64,000 bases of DNA from assembly GCF_050753345.1 (NCBI RefSeq), contig NZ_JBLZFX010000008.1:42687-106686 (forward strand). Reading direction: 5' to 3'. The position numbers were made by a program, and so were the translations under genes. Below the pieces are notes generated by a model. The model saw only the letters and a program-made list of their open reading frames with translations. It was not told where the DNA came from and did not search any database. Shown here in pieces: positions 18,451-27,800 of the stretch. The stretch comes from Alkalinema pantanalense. Lineage in GTDB: Bacteria > Cyanobacteriota > Cyanobacteriia > Leptolyngbyales > Leptolyngbyaceae. The stretch's first letter is position 1; each line of letters begins with the position of its first letter.

Positions 18451-18454
18451 CGGG

Positions 18455-19483
18455 CTACTCCGGCAACCCCAGCAATTCCCCATTCCCTTCAACCACTTCC
18501 CCAATGCGGTAGGCAGCTAGATTTTGGGATTGGAAAAATTCCAGGGTGGCTTGTGCGCGATCGGCAGGGGTCAACACGACTAATCCGATTCCCATATTAA
18601 AGGTATTAAACATATTTATAGGTGAAACCTGACCCACCTCCGCCAACCACTGGAAGATTGGCAGCACTTCCCAGGATGTCGGATCCAGTTTTACAGTTTG
18701 GCCTGCGCCTAAACAACGGGGTAAATTCTCCGGCAGTCCCCCGCCCGTAATATGCGCCAACCCATGGATCTCAATTCCGGCTTTGAATGCTTCGCGCACT
18801 GGTCTCACATAGAGCTGCGTCGGAGTCAACAGCGTTTCCCCTAGGGTTTGCCCGCCCAAGGCCGCCGGAGCATCGTCCCAGCCCAATCCCTGATCGGCAA
18901 TAATTCTCCGTACGAGGCTAAATCCATTGCTGTGCACACCGCTGCTGGCTAGCCCGATCGCCACATCTCCCAGTTGCACTTGGGAACCATCTAGGATCCG
19001 ACTTTTTTCTACGATTCCTACGCAAAATCCGGCCAGGTCATACTCACCCGCTTGGTAGAACCCCGGCATTTCTGCGGTTTCCCCCCCCAGCAAGGCACAG
19101 CCCGACAGTTCACAGCCCTTGGCAATGCCTTCTACCACTTGAGCTAACTGCGCGGGTTCCAGATGTCCGGTGGCTAAATAATCTAGAAAAAAGAGCGGTT
19201 CCGCCCCACAGCACAGCACGTCATTGACGCACATCGCCACTAAATCGATGCCCACTGTGTCATGGCGATCGAGTTGGTGGGCCAGCTTCAGCTTGGTGCC
19301 CACTCCATCCGTTCCCGACACCAAAACGGGCTCGGAATATCCCTTCGGCAGGTCGAAGAGGCCGCTAAATCCGCCCAATCGCCCCAGAACTTCCGGACGA
19401 TAGGTTCGCTCCACCGTTTGGGTGATGCGTTTGACGAAATCCCGCCCCGCTTCAACATCTACACCAGCCGATCGATAGTCCAT
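18455..19483 (-). CDS. purM: Phosphoribosylformylglycinamidine cyclo-ligase (AIR synthetase)
   Basis: A 342-aa enzyme that closes the imidazole ring of aminoimidazole ribotide with ATP, fifth step of purine synthesis. Family blocks: VSGTDGVGTKLKLA, HDTVGIDLVAMCVNDV, ALLGGETAEMPGFY, GLASSGVHSNGFSLVR and ITGGGLPENLPR. Length is usual. First gene of a tightly packed minus-strand run with rsmA 4 nt downstream, so purine synthesis, rRNA methylation and isoprenoid synthesis genes probably share a transcript here. Confidence 0.96.
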   Translation of the reverse strand: MDYRSAGVDVEAGRDFVKRITQTVERTYRPEVLGRLGGFSGLFDLPKGYSEPVLVSGTDGVGTKLKLAHQLDRHDTVGIDLVAMCVNDVLCCGAEPLFFLDYLATGHLEPAQLAQVVEGIAKGCELSGCALLGGETAEMPGFYQAGEYDLAGFCVGIVEKSRILDGSQVQLGDVAIGLASSGVHSNGFSLVRRIIADQGLGWDDAPAALGGQTLGETLLTPTQLYVRPVREAFKAGIEIHGLAHITGGGLPENLPRCLGAGQTVKLDPTSWEVLPIFQWLAEVGQVSPINMFNTFNMGIGLVVLTPADRAQATLEFFQSQNLAAYRIGEVVEGNGELLGLPE

Positions 19484-19921
19484 AGGAATTACTCATCGGA
19501 AACACCGCAAAGGTCATTTTACCCCTATGCCATCCTTCCGCAGTTCAATCCGAGTTCAATTTGCTGGATTCACTCCCTCATTCAAGAATTTCTGAATTTT
19601 ATATAAAGTTTTCATGAAGTTCCCGTTTGTCTTTTTTCTTAAAAAAGAATCACTTTGTTTACAAGAAGTGCATTTTAGGGAATTATGATTTATGAAGTTA
19701 AGGTAAAGTTTTCTGGCTTCCGTATAGTTGCTAGATACAAAGACCCAAAACTTCATGTTAGTCTGTTGCAGTTCCGAACTCAGAGATGAACGCGGATTGA
19801 GTACGAGTTATGCGTCGTTTTATGCATCAACCACAATTTCATGCGAGCTACTTCCATCGAAGTAGGCCTCGATCGTGGTTGTCGTACTCCGTCTAGAGTG
19901 CTTCTTCACACTAAGGACAGT
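19484..19921. other. Divergent intergenic region between purM and rlpA
   Basis: A 438-bp region, strongly AT-rich at 19560-19720 with A and T runs. It must hold both promoters. I see no gene or strong hairpin. Confidence 0.5.
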
Positions 19922-21028
19922 ATGAACAACTCAATTTCTGGCAGTTTAGCCGGCCTGTTAATTTTTTCAACAGTTGTCGGTGTCGCTGCAAAACCTCAAG
20001 CTGGTATGGCTCAACCTAAAAGTGTGAGCCTTGAAGCAAAGCTAGCAAAAGTGGCTGAACCTTCTCCAGCATCCATTCCCCAACCTGCTCAAGAAGCAGT
20101 TAAAGTTGGAGAACAACAAACCCCAAGCCGCAAGGCAACTCGTGACGAATCCGTTGCGAAGATCTACTCCCACGAACTTGCTGGAAAACAAGCTGCGACG
20201 CTGTACGTCCGCAATATTCCAGTTCTAACTTTCGTAGGTTCCCAACCCACAGAAGCCGATGGCGTCAAGATGGGTGCAGTGCAGGTTGAGGAACTTAGCC
20301 CCGGCGAAAAGACAAAAGCTGTTTCGACCAATGCAAGAGGGCTTGCAGACAGCGCATCTACAGAAGTTTCTGAACAATCGAATCCCAGCGATCCTCTAAA
20401 TCGAGCCAGTGCGATCGCAGCTCAGATTAATTCGCTCTACCAGCAGGGGATTGCAGCGGACAAGATTTCCGTCAAATGGAAAGCCGCTAAAGAAGGTGCG
20501 AATGCGGCGACCCAATCGGAAGACGGTAAGTTCATTGTCACCGCTGACAAAATTGAACTCGTTGCTCTTGATCCCCAGACCATTTCCCCCGATAGCCAGC
20601 GCGACAAGGAGCAGGATGCCTTGCAAGTCGCTAACCGTCTACGCCGACTGTTTGGAGAAGCGACTCCCATTAGTCAGGTAGAAGGCAAGCCCAATCGCCC
20701 ATCGGGAGTGCAACTGGCCTTTGGTAATGTAGTTGGAACGATTCAAGGCTGGGCTTCCTGGTATGGCCCTGGCTTCGATGGCAATTACACGGCTAGTGGT
20801 GAGATTTTTAATCAAGAAGCCATGACTGCTGCCCATCCCTCGTTGCCCATGGGAACCCGTGTGCGTGTGACGAACCAAGATACCGGTCGATCGGTGGTTG
20901 TTCGTATTAACGATCGTGGCCCTTACCACGGTGGACGTATCCTCGATCTTTCAGCGGGTGCTGCTCGACTGATTGGGGTTATGGATTCTGGCGTTGCTCC
21001 GGTTCGGTTGGAAATTTTAGGTCGCTAA
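19922..21028 (+). CDS. rlpA: RlpA-like septal ring protein (double-psi beta-barrel)
   Basis: A 368-aa secreted protein. N-terminus: signal peptide with core LAGLLIFSTVVGVAA. A middle of about 230 residues is low-complexity and of no known fold. The C-terminal 100 residues are the RlpA double-psi beta-barrel: GWASWYGPGFDGNYTASGE, ATAAHPSLPMGTRVRV-like order, VVVRINDRGPYHGGRILDLS. The Glu and Asp of these blocks are the catalytic candidates for lytic transglycosylase activity on peptidoglycan. No SPOR domain is present. I chose ATG 19922 because AAGGAC stands just before it and the signal peptide starts there; ATG 19841 would add 27 residues. Confidence 0.88.
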   Translation: MNNSISGSLAGLLIFSTVVGVAAKPQAGMAQPKSVSLEAKLAKVAEPSPASIPQPAQEAVKVGEQQTPSRKATRDESVAKIYSHELAGKQAATLYVRNIPVLTFVGSQPTEADGVKMGAVQVEELSPGEKTKAVSTNARGLADSASTEVSEQSNPSDPLNRASAIAAQINSLYQQGIAADKISVKWKAAKEGANAATQSEDGKFIVTADKIELVALDPQTISPDSQRDKEQDALQVANRLRRLFGEATPISQVEGKPNRPSGVQLAFGNVVGTIQGWASWYGPGFDGNYTASGEIFNQEAMTAAHPSLPMGTRVRVTNQDTGRSVVVRINDRGPYHGGRILDLSAGAARLIGVMDSGVAPVRLEILGR

Positions 21029-21269
21029 TCTAACACTGAGATTGTCCACTGAGCAAATCTAGCCGAGCTTGGATTTACTCCACTGCGATTTCCCGAGTCA
21101 TCATGTAATCCATCTACTAAAAATTGAATACTGCTGAACTAAATAAGCCTTAACTAAATAAGTCTCAATCTACTAAATTGCTTACGATCGACAACTGAAT
21201 CATTCACAACTGAATAAATAGGGTTCGCTGATTTTGACGAATCCAATTAACCTTTTCGTGGGATTTTTA

Positions 21270-21296
21270 GGGGTACCGGCTTCGGTATCCCTTTTT
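21270..21296 (+). terminator. Rho-independent terminator after rlpA
   Basis: GGGGTACCG (21270-21278) pairs with CGGTATCCC (21283-21291; one G-T pair) around GCTT, followed by five T. Confidence 0.85.
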
Positions 21297-21366
21297 GATT
21301 AGCTCTTTTTGACTACCTACTGGTGGATCATTGGGAAGAGCTAGATTGCCTGACCTCTCGTTTCAG

Positions 21367-22656
21367 CTAAAATCCCCGATCGGGAATGGTTAAGCCCGTT
21401 AAGGCGTGTTGCTTTTCGGACTCGGTTAACCCCTTAGACTGTACCAGAACCCCAAAGTTCCCTAAGCCCATTGGATTAATCAGAGAATGCAACGCATCCC
21501 GTCGCCGCAGTAGGGCATTGATATCCTGGTGGGCTTCCGCAGTTGATTGCCCCAGATTGGCAATGCGATCGCCCAACCCCAAGGCCATTAAAAACATTGC
21601 TTGTTGGGTTACTCCGACGGTTTGCAGCCCGCACTGCTGGCCCTGCATTTCCAAGGCCGTAAAATTTACGTGGGCAGTAATGTCCTGCATCCCGACGTAG
21701 CGATAGGGATCGTTGTGATGGCTATGTTGGTAATAGCATTGCAAGGTGCCTTGCGATCGCGTGCGACTGTAGTAGCGATTTGCGGGATAGCCATAGTCGA
21801 TCGTCAGCACGTAGCCTCGCTGCAATCCAGTGGCGACGGCCTGCATCCAGTCCAGTGCCAGCAAATTCACTTCACTGCGATAGCCTTCCACATAATCGGG
21901 TGCTGTGAGATCAATGCCAAGCCGCTCAAAGTAGGCAGTTAACGCCGGATTGGACGGCTGATCCACCATTTCAACTAACTCTGTCCCATCCCATCCAACA
22001 TAAACTTCCTGAAGTTGCCCTGCTTGCATCTGAATCAGATGGACTGGAAAGGCGTCAATGAGTTCATTGGAAAAGAAGCAGCCGACGATCGGCGCTGCTG
22101 CGATTGTCTCCAAGTTAGTCCACTGAATAGATAGACCTCGATCGAGCCAGGGCATCAATTGCCGTTGTTGAGCCGCAATCAAGGTCGCAACTTTTTCAAC
22201 TATGCGATATTGCAGCGATCGGGCACAGTCGGGATAGTGCTGGGTGAGGTAGCGCAAAATGTCAGATGCTAATACCCCTTGCCCCGCTCCCATTTCCACC
22301 AAGGTAAATGGTTGCGGTTGGCCTAAAATCTGCCATATTTGGACAAACTGCTCTGCTAGCAATTCTCCAAAGTCTGCCCCTAGGTGGGGCGAGGTAAAAA
22401 AGTCTCCCGTTGCTCCAATTTTTGAGGCTCGTCTAAGATAGTAGCCTTGGTCTGGGTGGTATAGCGCCAACTCCATGAACTCAGCAAAGGTGAGGCGCGA
22501 GCGTTGGGAAATTTGTTGGACAATCAGTCTGAGCAGCTCTGGGTTACTGGCAGTGATTCCCTCAGGAGTGGATGATTTTGTATCGGGATCCACTTGATTG
22601 GGATGATGAGCAGTGGGATGACTCCAAGGAAACCCCTGGGCTGAATGTTGTGTCAT
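21367..22656 (-). CDS. MidA-type SAM-dependent methyltransferase (DUF185)
   Basis: A 429-aa protein of the COG1565/NDUFAF7 family. Blocks: LTFAEFMELALYHPDQGYY, IGATGDFFTSPHLGADFG, and the SAM-binding loop TLVEMGAGQGVLASDIL; FFSNELIDAFPV and LTIDYGYPANRYY are also typical. The mitochondrial relative methylates an arginine of the complex I 49-kDa subunit, the homologue of NdhH, and ndhH lies 1.8 kb away; whether the cyanobacterial enzyme does the same to NdhH is not known to me. The N-terminal 35 residues are a loose extension, so a later start is possible. Confidence 0.88.
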   Translation of the reverse strand: MTQHSAQGFPWSHPTAHHPNQVDPDTKSSTPEGITASNPELLRLIVQQISQRSRLTFAEFMELALYHPDQGYYLRRASKIGATGDFFTSPHLGADFGELLAEQFVQIWQILGQPQPFTLVEMGAGQGVLASDILRYLTQHYPDCARSLQYRIVEKVATLIAAQQRQLMPWLDRGLSIQWTNLETIAAAPIVGCFFSNELIDAFPVHLIQMQAGQLQEVYVGWDGTELVEMVDQPSNPALTAYFERLGIDLTAPDYVEGYRSEVNLLALDWMQAVATGLQRGYVLTIDYGYPANRYYSRTRSQGTLQCYYQHSHHNDPYRYVGMQDITAHVNFTALEMQGQQCGLQTVGVTQQAMFLMALGLGDRIANLGQSTAEAHQDINALLRRRDALHSLINPMGLGNFGVLVQSKGLTESEKQHALTGLTIPDRGF

Positions 22657-23070
22657 CGTCTGATTTCACCTTTAGCAGCTAGACAAGTTTCTTCTGTCAA
22701 AACTCCATAATCAAACTCTTGTAGAAGCAGGAGTCATTAGAAGATATGCTTCCACAAGAGTTAATAAGGTTATTGATCATGGGTCATTCGTGATCACAAT
22801 TCGGTAAACTCAGCGATCGTCAATAAAAATTGTTACTTAGACTACAACTTTCATCCGCTCAATGAGACCATAATGCAATTTTCGAATTAGCTAACTTTTA
22901 GCAACAGCTTCCTTCTAGCAGCAGCTTCACAATTAATCGGTCAATTGAACTCAGCGCTTAACTTTTAACGGAATTCAGGCTCAGGTGTCGCTACCTTTCA
23001 TTCAGTCAACTAAAAACGACGTTTACATCCAACGAGATCACTAGTTCATCACAAATCGATCCATCGATCT
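22657..23070. other. Intergenic region with a large hairpin
   Basis: A 414-bp region upstream of the midA-like gene. It holds the inverted repeat listed separately; otherwise nothing recognised. Confidence 0.5.
22714..22762. repeat. 16-bp inverted repeat (one mismatch)
   Basis: AACTCTTGTAGAAGCA (22714-22729) pairs with TGCTTCCACAAGAGTT (22747-22762) except for one A/C pair, around a 17-nt loop. No T run follows on either strand, so it does not look like a simple terminator. It starts about 58 bp upstream of the midA-like gene. Confidence 0.8.
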
Positions 23071-23286
23071 CTAGACTGTTGCCAGTTCCTTATCTTCAGT
23101 TGTTTTGACAGGGGCAAAGCTTTCCGTATCAAAGGCTACTAGGAATTCGGAACCAGGTTTTGTACTCCGCAGAACCTTGAGATAAGCATCCGCATCGTTC
23201 CGGCGACGAAAACGACTTACAGGAGTACGTGCTTCAGCCGCGATTTGATAGATAACCCAAGGTGTTAATTGCGCTTGGTACTTCAT
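23071..23286 (-). CDS. Small conserved-looking cyanobacterial protein
   Basis: A 71-aa protein starting MKYQAQLTPWVIYQIA, then RFRRRNDADAYLKVLR and EFLVAFD. The middle looks like a small alpha/beta unit in which a residue-rich helix (DADAYLKVLRS) follows a basic strand; many cyanobacteria carry a protein of this kind. I do not know its function. I chose the internal ATG at 23286, with AGAGAG just before it, over the ATG at 23322. It stands alone between two long gaps. Confidence 0.65.
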   Translation of the reverse strand: MKYQAQLTPWVIYQIAAEARTPVSRFRRRNDADAYLKVLRSTKPGSEFLVAFDTESFAPVKTTEDKELATV

Positions 23287-24434
23287 AAGTTCTCTCTGTG
23301 TAGGGTGGGAAAGTGAACGCAATTTTGCATGACAAAAATTCTGACAAACTTACCAATCCATGGCAGCATCAGAAGTCGCTGTCGAAAAGACAGTATGCTG
23401 TTTAGTCAAGTATGGAAATTAGCGTAGGTCAGTGGAATGCGAATTGAAATGCGCAAACAAGCGAAATCAATAGACAAAACCCGAACCGCAGGGAAAAGCC
23501 CTCTGCGAATCAATCCTCTGGCAACCCATTAAAATTTCGAGCTTCTGAGAGAAATTTCAATGTTTTAACTCGCGTTGACAGAAGATAATTTTTACCATGC
23601 AGGATTTGATTAAAACGCAATATTGAGGTTTACGCAAGGAGTAGTTTTGTATCAATTAAAAAGACGCGATCCTTGCAGAGAAACATGTAGGCCAAAAGAT
23701 TTAGGCCAGGAATTTAAAGTTTTACCAAGTTCAGTAAAGGGATCGCAGGGAAGCCCCTGCAATTTTAAAGCAAGATTGATGGGGGTTTAGTTGGAAATCA
23801 TAGCGATCTCGGGTCTGGTTAAAACACCGGGCAACTAGACACCGGGTAATTAGGATACCAAACCGATCGTGAATACTTACCCTTACTCTAACGTAGATTT
23901 CACCATAATTACGCTTCCTAACCATGCATAATCTCTCACCCTGAATTTTTACCCATTCCCTTTGCTGAAATAGACTTCCATTTGTCTTGAATAGACTTCC
24001 TGCACAATCTTCTACCTGGGACTGATACTCGGATAAATCACATTCGCGGATCGGCATATAATCGGCACAAATTGGCAGGCCATAGTTGGCCTGTGTCTAC
24101 TCAGTTACCATCATCTGAGGAACCCAATTTTGCAGACTTGTTGACAGACTTTATTGCTTGACAGACTTTATGCAGACTTTGCGATGGCAGAGGGCATTGT
24201 CTATCTGTGGCAGAGTTCGTCCCTATCGGACTGCGTCAGTAGCAGGGCTTCTATCCGGGCGTTGTTTGGTGGGGCTCCTACGATCGAGTGTGAACACCTC
24301 TCTTTGGGTTATTACACAGGAATATTACCCATGAAAATACCCGCCCTTGAGATATCTTCTAAGGGCGAGCACATGAACTCATTTCAGGGCATGATTCGGA
24401 GATCAACCTTCGGGGATCAACATTTCACCCTAGA
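23287..24434. other. Long gene-poor region upstream of a small protein and downstream of ndhH
   Basis: A 1.15-kb stretch. Frames of 108 codons (minus, 23731-24057) and 94 codons (plus, 24154-24438) exist but have no family resemblance and odd composition, so I do not call them. A hairpin CAGGCC-N6-GGCCTG lies at 24076-24093 and a CAGACTT-based repeat at 24133-24181. Confidence 0.5.
24133..24181. repeat. CAGACTT-based direct repeats
   Basis: TTGACAGACTTTAT occurs at 24141-24154 and 24158-24171 (period 17), flanked on each side by a partial copy GCAGACTT. Confidence 0.75.
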
Positions 24435-25619
24435 TTAACGATCGACGGATCCCATCACCACATCGACGCTACCTAGAATAACGAACAGATCTGCTACTTT
24501 CGTTCCCTGTACGAGCTTGGGATAAACTTGCAAGTTGTTGAAGTCAGCGGCTCGGATTTTCCAGCGCCAAGGGAACATGTTGTCGTCCCCCATAATGAAA
24601 ATACCCATCTCTCCACGACCCGCTTCTAGGCGTACATAATGTTCGCCCTTGGGGATCTTGAACGTGGGTGCTACTTTCTTGGCGACATACTGATAGTCAA
24701 ATCCCCCCCACTCGGATTTCGGGCCTTCCACCATGCGCTTGGCTTCTAGATTTTCGTAGGATCCACCGGGTAGTCCTGCGATCGCCTGCCGAATAATTTT
24801 GAGGGATTCGCGCATTTCCTGCATCCGCACCACATAGCGGGCATAGCAATCCCCTTCCGTTGCCCAGGCAATTTCCCAATCAAAGTCGTCGTAGCATTCG
24901 TAGTGATCGACCTTACGCAGATCCCACTTCACGCCTGACGCCCGCAGCATGGGGCCAGAGCAGCTATAGTTGATGGCGTCCTCGCGGGAGAGTACCCCAA
25001 CCCCTTCTAGTCGCCGCCGGAAGATGGGGTTATTGGTGATGAGGCGTTCATATTCATCAATGACGGGTGTGAAGTAGTTGCAGAAGTCGATGCACTTCTC
25101 GACCCAGCCGTAGGGGAGATCGGCTGCTAACCCGCCAACTCGGAAGTAGTTGTTGTTGACCATGCGGTAGCCCGTAGCGGCTTCAAACAGGTCAAGAATC
25201 ATTTCCCGATCGCGTAGGGTATAGAAAAAGGGGGTTTGTGCCCCAATATCTGCTACGAAGGGCCCCAACCACAGCAGGTGATTCACTAAGCGGCATAGCT
25301 CTAGCATAATGACGCGAATATAGCTAGCCCGTTTGGGAACGGTAATCCCAGCTAATTTTTCTACCGCGTTCACCGTCACCGCTTCGTTGAACATGCCGCC
25401 GTAGTAGTCCCAACGGCTGACGTAGGGCACGTACATGATGGTGGTGCGGTTTTCGGCAATTTTCTCCATACCCCGATGGAGATAGCCTAGGACGGGTTCG
25501 CAGTCAATAACATTTTCGCCATCGAGGGTGACCACCAACCGAAAACACCCGTGGGTGGCTGGGTGGTGTGGCCCCATGTTCACCACCATGGGTTCGGTTT
25601 TGGTTTCGATCATTGGCAT
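24435..25619 (-). CDS. ndhH: NAD(P)H-quinone oxidoreductase subunit H
   Basis: A 394-aa subunit of the thylakoid NDH-1 complex, which passes electrons from ferredoxin to plastoquinone in respiration, cyclic flow and CO2 uptake. It is the homologue of the complex I 49-kDa/NuoD subunit at the quinone site. Diagnostic blocks: MGPHHPATHGCFRLVVTLDGE split over residues 12-32, EPVLGYLHRGMEKIAE, YVSRWDYYGG and the end block of LFVILGSVDVVMG. The ATG at 25619 gives exactly the usual length of 394; an ATG at 25685 would add 22 residues. As is common in cyanobacteria, it stands apart from other ndh genes. Confidence 0.97.
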   Translation of the reverse strand: MPMIETKTEPMVVNMGPHHPATHGCFRLVVTLDGENVIDCEPVLGYLHRGMEKIAENRTTIMYVPYVSRWDYYGGMFNEAVTVNAVEKLAGITVPKRASYIRVIMLELCRLVNHLLWLGPFVADIGAQTPFFYTLRDREMILDLFEAATGYRMVNNNYFRVGGLAADLPYGWVEKCIDFCNYFTPVIDEYERLITNNPIFRRRLEGVGVLSREDAINYSCSGPMLRASGVKWDLRKVDHYECYDDFDWEIAWATEGDCYARYVVRMQEMRESLKIIRQAIAGLPGGSYENLEAKRMVEGPKSEWGGFDYQYVAKKVAPTFKIPKGEHYVRLEAGRGEMGIFIMGDDNMFPWRWKIRAADFNNLQVYPKLVQGTKVADLFVILGSVDVVMGSVDR

Positions 25620-25796
25620 GACTGAACTTCTCCCCGTGTCTCGTGAAATGCGGAGTAGGATACGCAAAAGTACCCATTGCTCCATTATACGGACTGGAAT
25701 CCCGAAGTATTTGCGCCTTGATACAAGATCGAAATTTGAATTTCTAAGCGGAGAAATAGGCTCTACCCAATTCTTGACAAATTTTTTGCGCGATCG

Positions 25797-26771
25797 CTAG
25801 ATAGATGCCAGGGGGATCAGACATCGAAGTTGGGGGCGATCGGCCTCCTGCACAATGGCCAAACTCGCTTGATTGGCCATTAGCAATTCCTTGGCAATCA
25901 ACAATCGGAGAGTTGGGGAAAGCTGTGGAAGTGATGGCTGAGAAGCGGCAGGGGACTGGAGGTCGGCAAAGTCTGCTGGTGATTTCAAGATGGCGATCGC
26001 AGTTTCCCAATCGGCTTGGGCACGATCGTCTTGAATCGTAATCTGGGCATGCTGATCTACGATTTGGCAGTCGATGTAGATGTTTCCTTCTTGCAGGAGT
26101 GTGAGGGGGATGTCTACCAGAATGGTCATGGCTTGTTGGAGACATTGCCGATCGCCAGAGATGGAAATATCATCTTCTAGTTCAGGGAAATGGACTTTGA
26201 GATTACGATTTTGGGCCTGTAAATGGATTAAGTAGGCAATTTCTTGCAGCAGCAAATCCAGGTCGATCGCTTCTGGTTTCAGAGGGCGAGATCCCCACTG
26301 AACCTTGGACACCCCAATCACTTCATCAAGCAAACCGACAAATTTGAGGGCGGCATCGTGGGCCATGCCGATGTATTCTCGCTCTTCTTCAGGACTATCG
26401 CAGAGATCGGCTTGGATCATTTGCAAGCTACTGATTAAACCATTCAACGGCGATCGCAACTCATGGGCCGTACGAGCCAAAAAGCTGCCTTTGAATTGCG
26501 CCAGTTCGATCGCGGCCCAATAGCCCAAGGCTGAGGCGTTTGGCTCTGAGGGATTTGCAACAGGGTTGGCGAGTGGGAGTGGCTGAATTTTTGCAGTGTC
26601 GTCGATCGTTGGGGCCGCGTCTGAGCCGTCAATGTTATGGGGAGATTTTGCTGCGGCAGAGGTGGCTGGCCTGACCGAATCTAAGACCGTCGATCGTCGC
26701 CAGGTATCGATCGCCAAGCCAAGCCCAATGCCACCCAATACCACTGCCAGATCCCAGCTTGTCATACTCAT
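25797..26771 (-). CDS. Degenerate membrane histidine kinase (HisKA kept, ATP boxes lost)
   Basis: A 324-aa protein. Residues 8-22 form one membrane span. Residues about 93-160 are a HisKA dimerisation domain with FLARTAHELRSPLNG, His103 being the phospho-acceptor. The following domain keeps the length and helix pattern of a HATPase but not its ATP-binding residues: the N box reads QQAMTILVDIPLTLL without Asn, the usual DxGxG is QDDRAQADW, and the second Gly box reads LSPTLRLLIAKELL. So it probably cannot bind ATP well and may be phosphorylated by another kinase or act as a dimer partner. No response regulator is adjacent. Confidence 0.75.
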   Translation of the reverse strand: MSMTSWDLAVVLGGIGLGLAIDTWRRSTVLDSVRPATSAAAKSPHNIDGSDAAPTIDDTAKIQPLPLANPVANPSEPNASALGYWAAIELAQFKGSFLARTAHELRSPLNGLISSLQMIQADLCDSPEEEREYIGMAHDAALKFVGLLDEVIGVSKVQWGSRPLKPEAIDLDLLLQEIAYLIHLQAQNRNLKVHFPELEDDISISGDRQCLQQAMTILVDIPLTLLQEGNIYIDCQIVDQHAQITIQDDRAQADWETAIAILKSPADFADLQSPAASQPSLPQLSPTLRLLIAKELLMANQASLAIVQEADRPQLRCLIPLASI

Positions 26772-26960
26772 CCCTTAGCTAATGTCTCAGACGATTCTGC
26801 TAGGCCAATTTAAAAAGCCTCTGGCCAACTCTAGCCGATACGCCCCACCCTTGACGAGACTTGACGCGATCGGAATTTTCTTGCTATCTTAAGCGTAGTC
26901 GAAATGACTTCGAGTTATTGAATCTGTTTTAGACTTCATTTCTAGATTAGGAGGGTGGTT

Positions 26961-27077
26961 ATGAAAAATCTCCTGCATCGTCCTTGGATTCAGTCCACTT
27001 GCCAAGCCGTTAAAGAGGCTCTCGATCGTAGCAATGCTGCGGTGGAAGAAGGTCGCCGTCTGACTGGTTGGCGCTAA
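26961..27077 (+). CDS. 38-residue small ORF with a strong ribosome site
   Basis: ATG at 26961 is preceded by TAGGAGGGTGG (26949-26959), one of the strongest Shine-Dalgarno sequences in the window. The product begins MKNLLHRPWIQ, has a helical Ala/Glu/Arg-rich centre (KEALDRSNAAVEEGRR) and ends LTGWR. It is charged and helical and has no signal peptide. It ends 49 nt before the FMN reductase gene, so it could be the first gene of that transcript. I do not recognise a family; translation is inferred from the ribosome site and the clean composition. Confidence 0.6.
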   Translation: MKNLLHRPWIQSTCQAVKEALDRSNAAVEEGRRLTGWR

Positions 27078-27126
27078 CGTCCACCTATGCTGAATTGGTC
27101 TGGTAAAAATTTATCTGGTGAAAGTC

Positions 27127-27672
27127 ATGAAATTTGTAGCCATTGGTGGCAGCTTGCGACCCGGCTCCCACAGCTACCAAGCCTTGATGCAAGCCGTCGA
27201 TCGGGTGCGAGCCTTGGGCATTGAGGTGACCGTTTTAGATCTGCGGGAGATGAACTTGCCCTTCTGCAACGGTGGCAAAACCTATCCTGATTATCCCGAT
27301 GTCACCACATTGCGGGAAACGGTCAAAGCTGCCGACGGGCTAATTTTAGCGACGCCGGAGTATCACGGCAGTGTGAGTGGGGTGATAAAAAATGCCCTCG
27401 ATCTGCTGAGTTTTGAAGAATTGTCGGGTAAGGTGACGGGTCTGATTAGTGTCCTAGGGGGCCAACCTAACAGCAATGCTTTGAATGATCTACGCTTGAT
27501 TATGCGGTGGGTGCATGCATGGGTCATTCCGGAGCAAGTAGCGATCGGTCAAGCTTGGCAAGCTTTTACCCCTGATGGAAAGCTGGTGGATGAAGCACTG
27601 AGCCAGCGGTTTGACCAATTTGTCCAAAGTTTAGTAGAGCACACTCAAAAGATTCGAGGGGTTGCGCTATAA
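27127..27672 (+). CDS. NAD(P)H-dependent FMN reductase
   Basis: A 181-aa flavodoxin-like reductase. It starts KFVAIGGSLRPGSHSY, the FMN phosphate loop of the SsuE/ArsH/chromate-reductase group, and has the ring-binding loop LATPEYHGSVSGVIKNALD typical of that group. Such enzymes reduce FMN, quinones or metals with NADPH. The exact substrate cannot be told. I chose the ATG at 27127; a GTG at 27118 would add three residues. It follows the 38-aa ORF and precedes the M3 peptidase on the same strand. Confidence 0.9.
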   Translation: MKFVAIGGSLRPGSHSYQALMQAVDRVRALGIEVTVLDLREMNLPFCNGGKTYPDYPDVTTLRETVKAADGLILATPEYHGSVSGVIKNALDLLSFEELSGKVTGLISVLGGQPNSNALNDLRLIMRWVHAWVIPEQVAIGQAWQAFTPDGKLVDEALSQRFDQFVQSLVEHTQKIRGVAL

Positions 27673-27800
27673 CGGCCCCACCAACACCGTTCTAGTTTGC
27701 TCAATTTCGCTGCTCGAAACCCTTGGGGTTCCATGCCTCAGTTTGGCCCAGCTTCCTTTCAGTTCAACCAGTTGCAAGTTTAATCGCCACGGTGAAATCT

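Noticed and set aside
23731..24057. 108-codon minus-strand frame
   Set aside because: Cys-rich, irregular composition, no ribosome site or motif; probably chance in a gene-poor stretch.
24154..24438. 94-codon plus-strand frame
   Set aside because: Begins within direct repeats and overlaps the end of ndhH; no motif.
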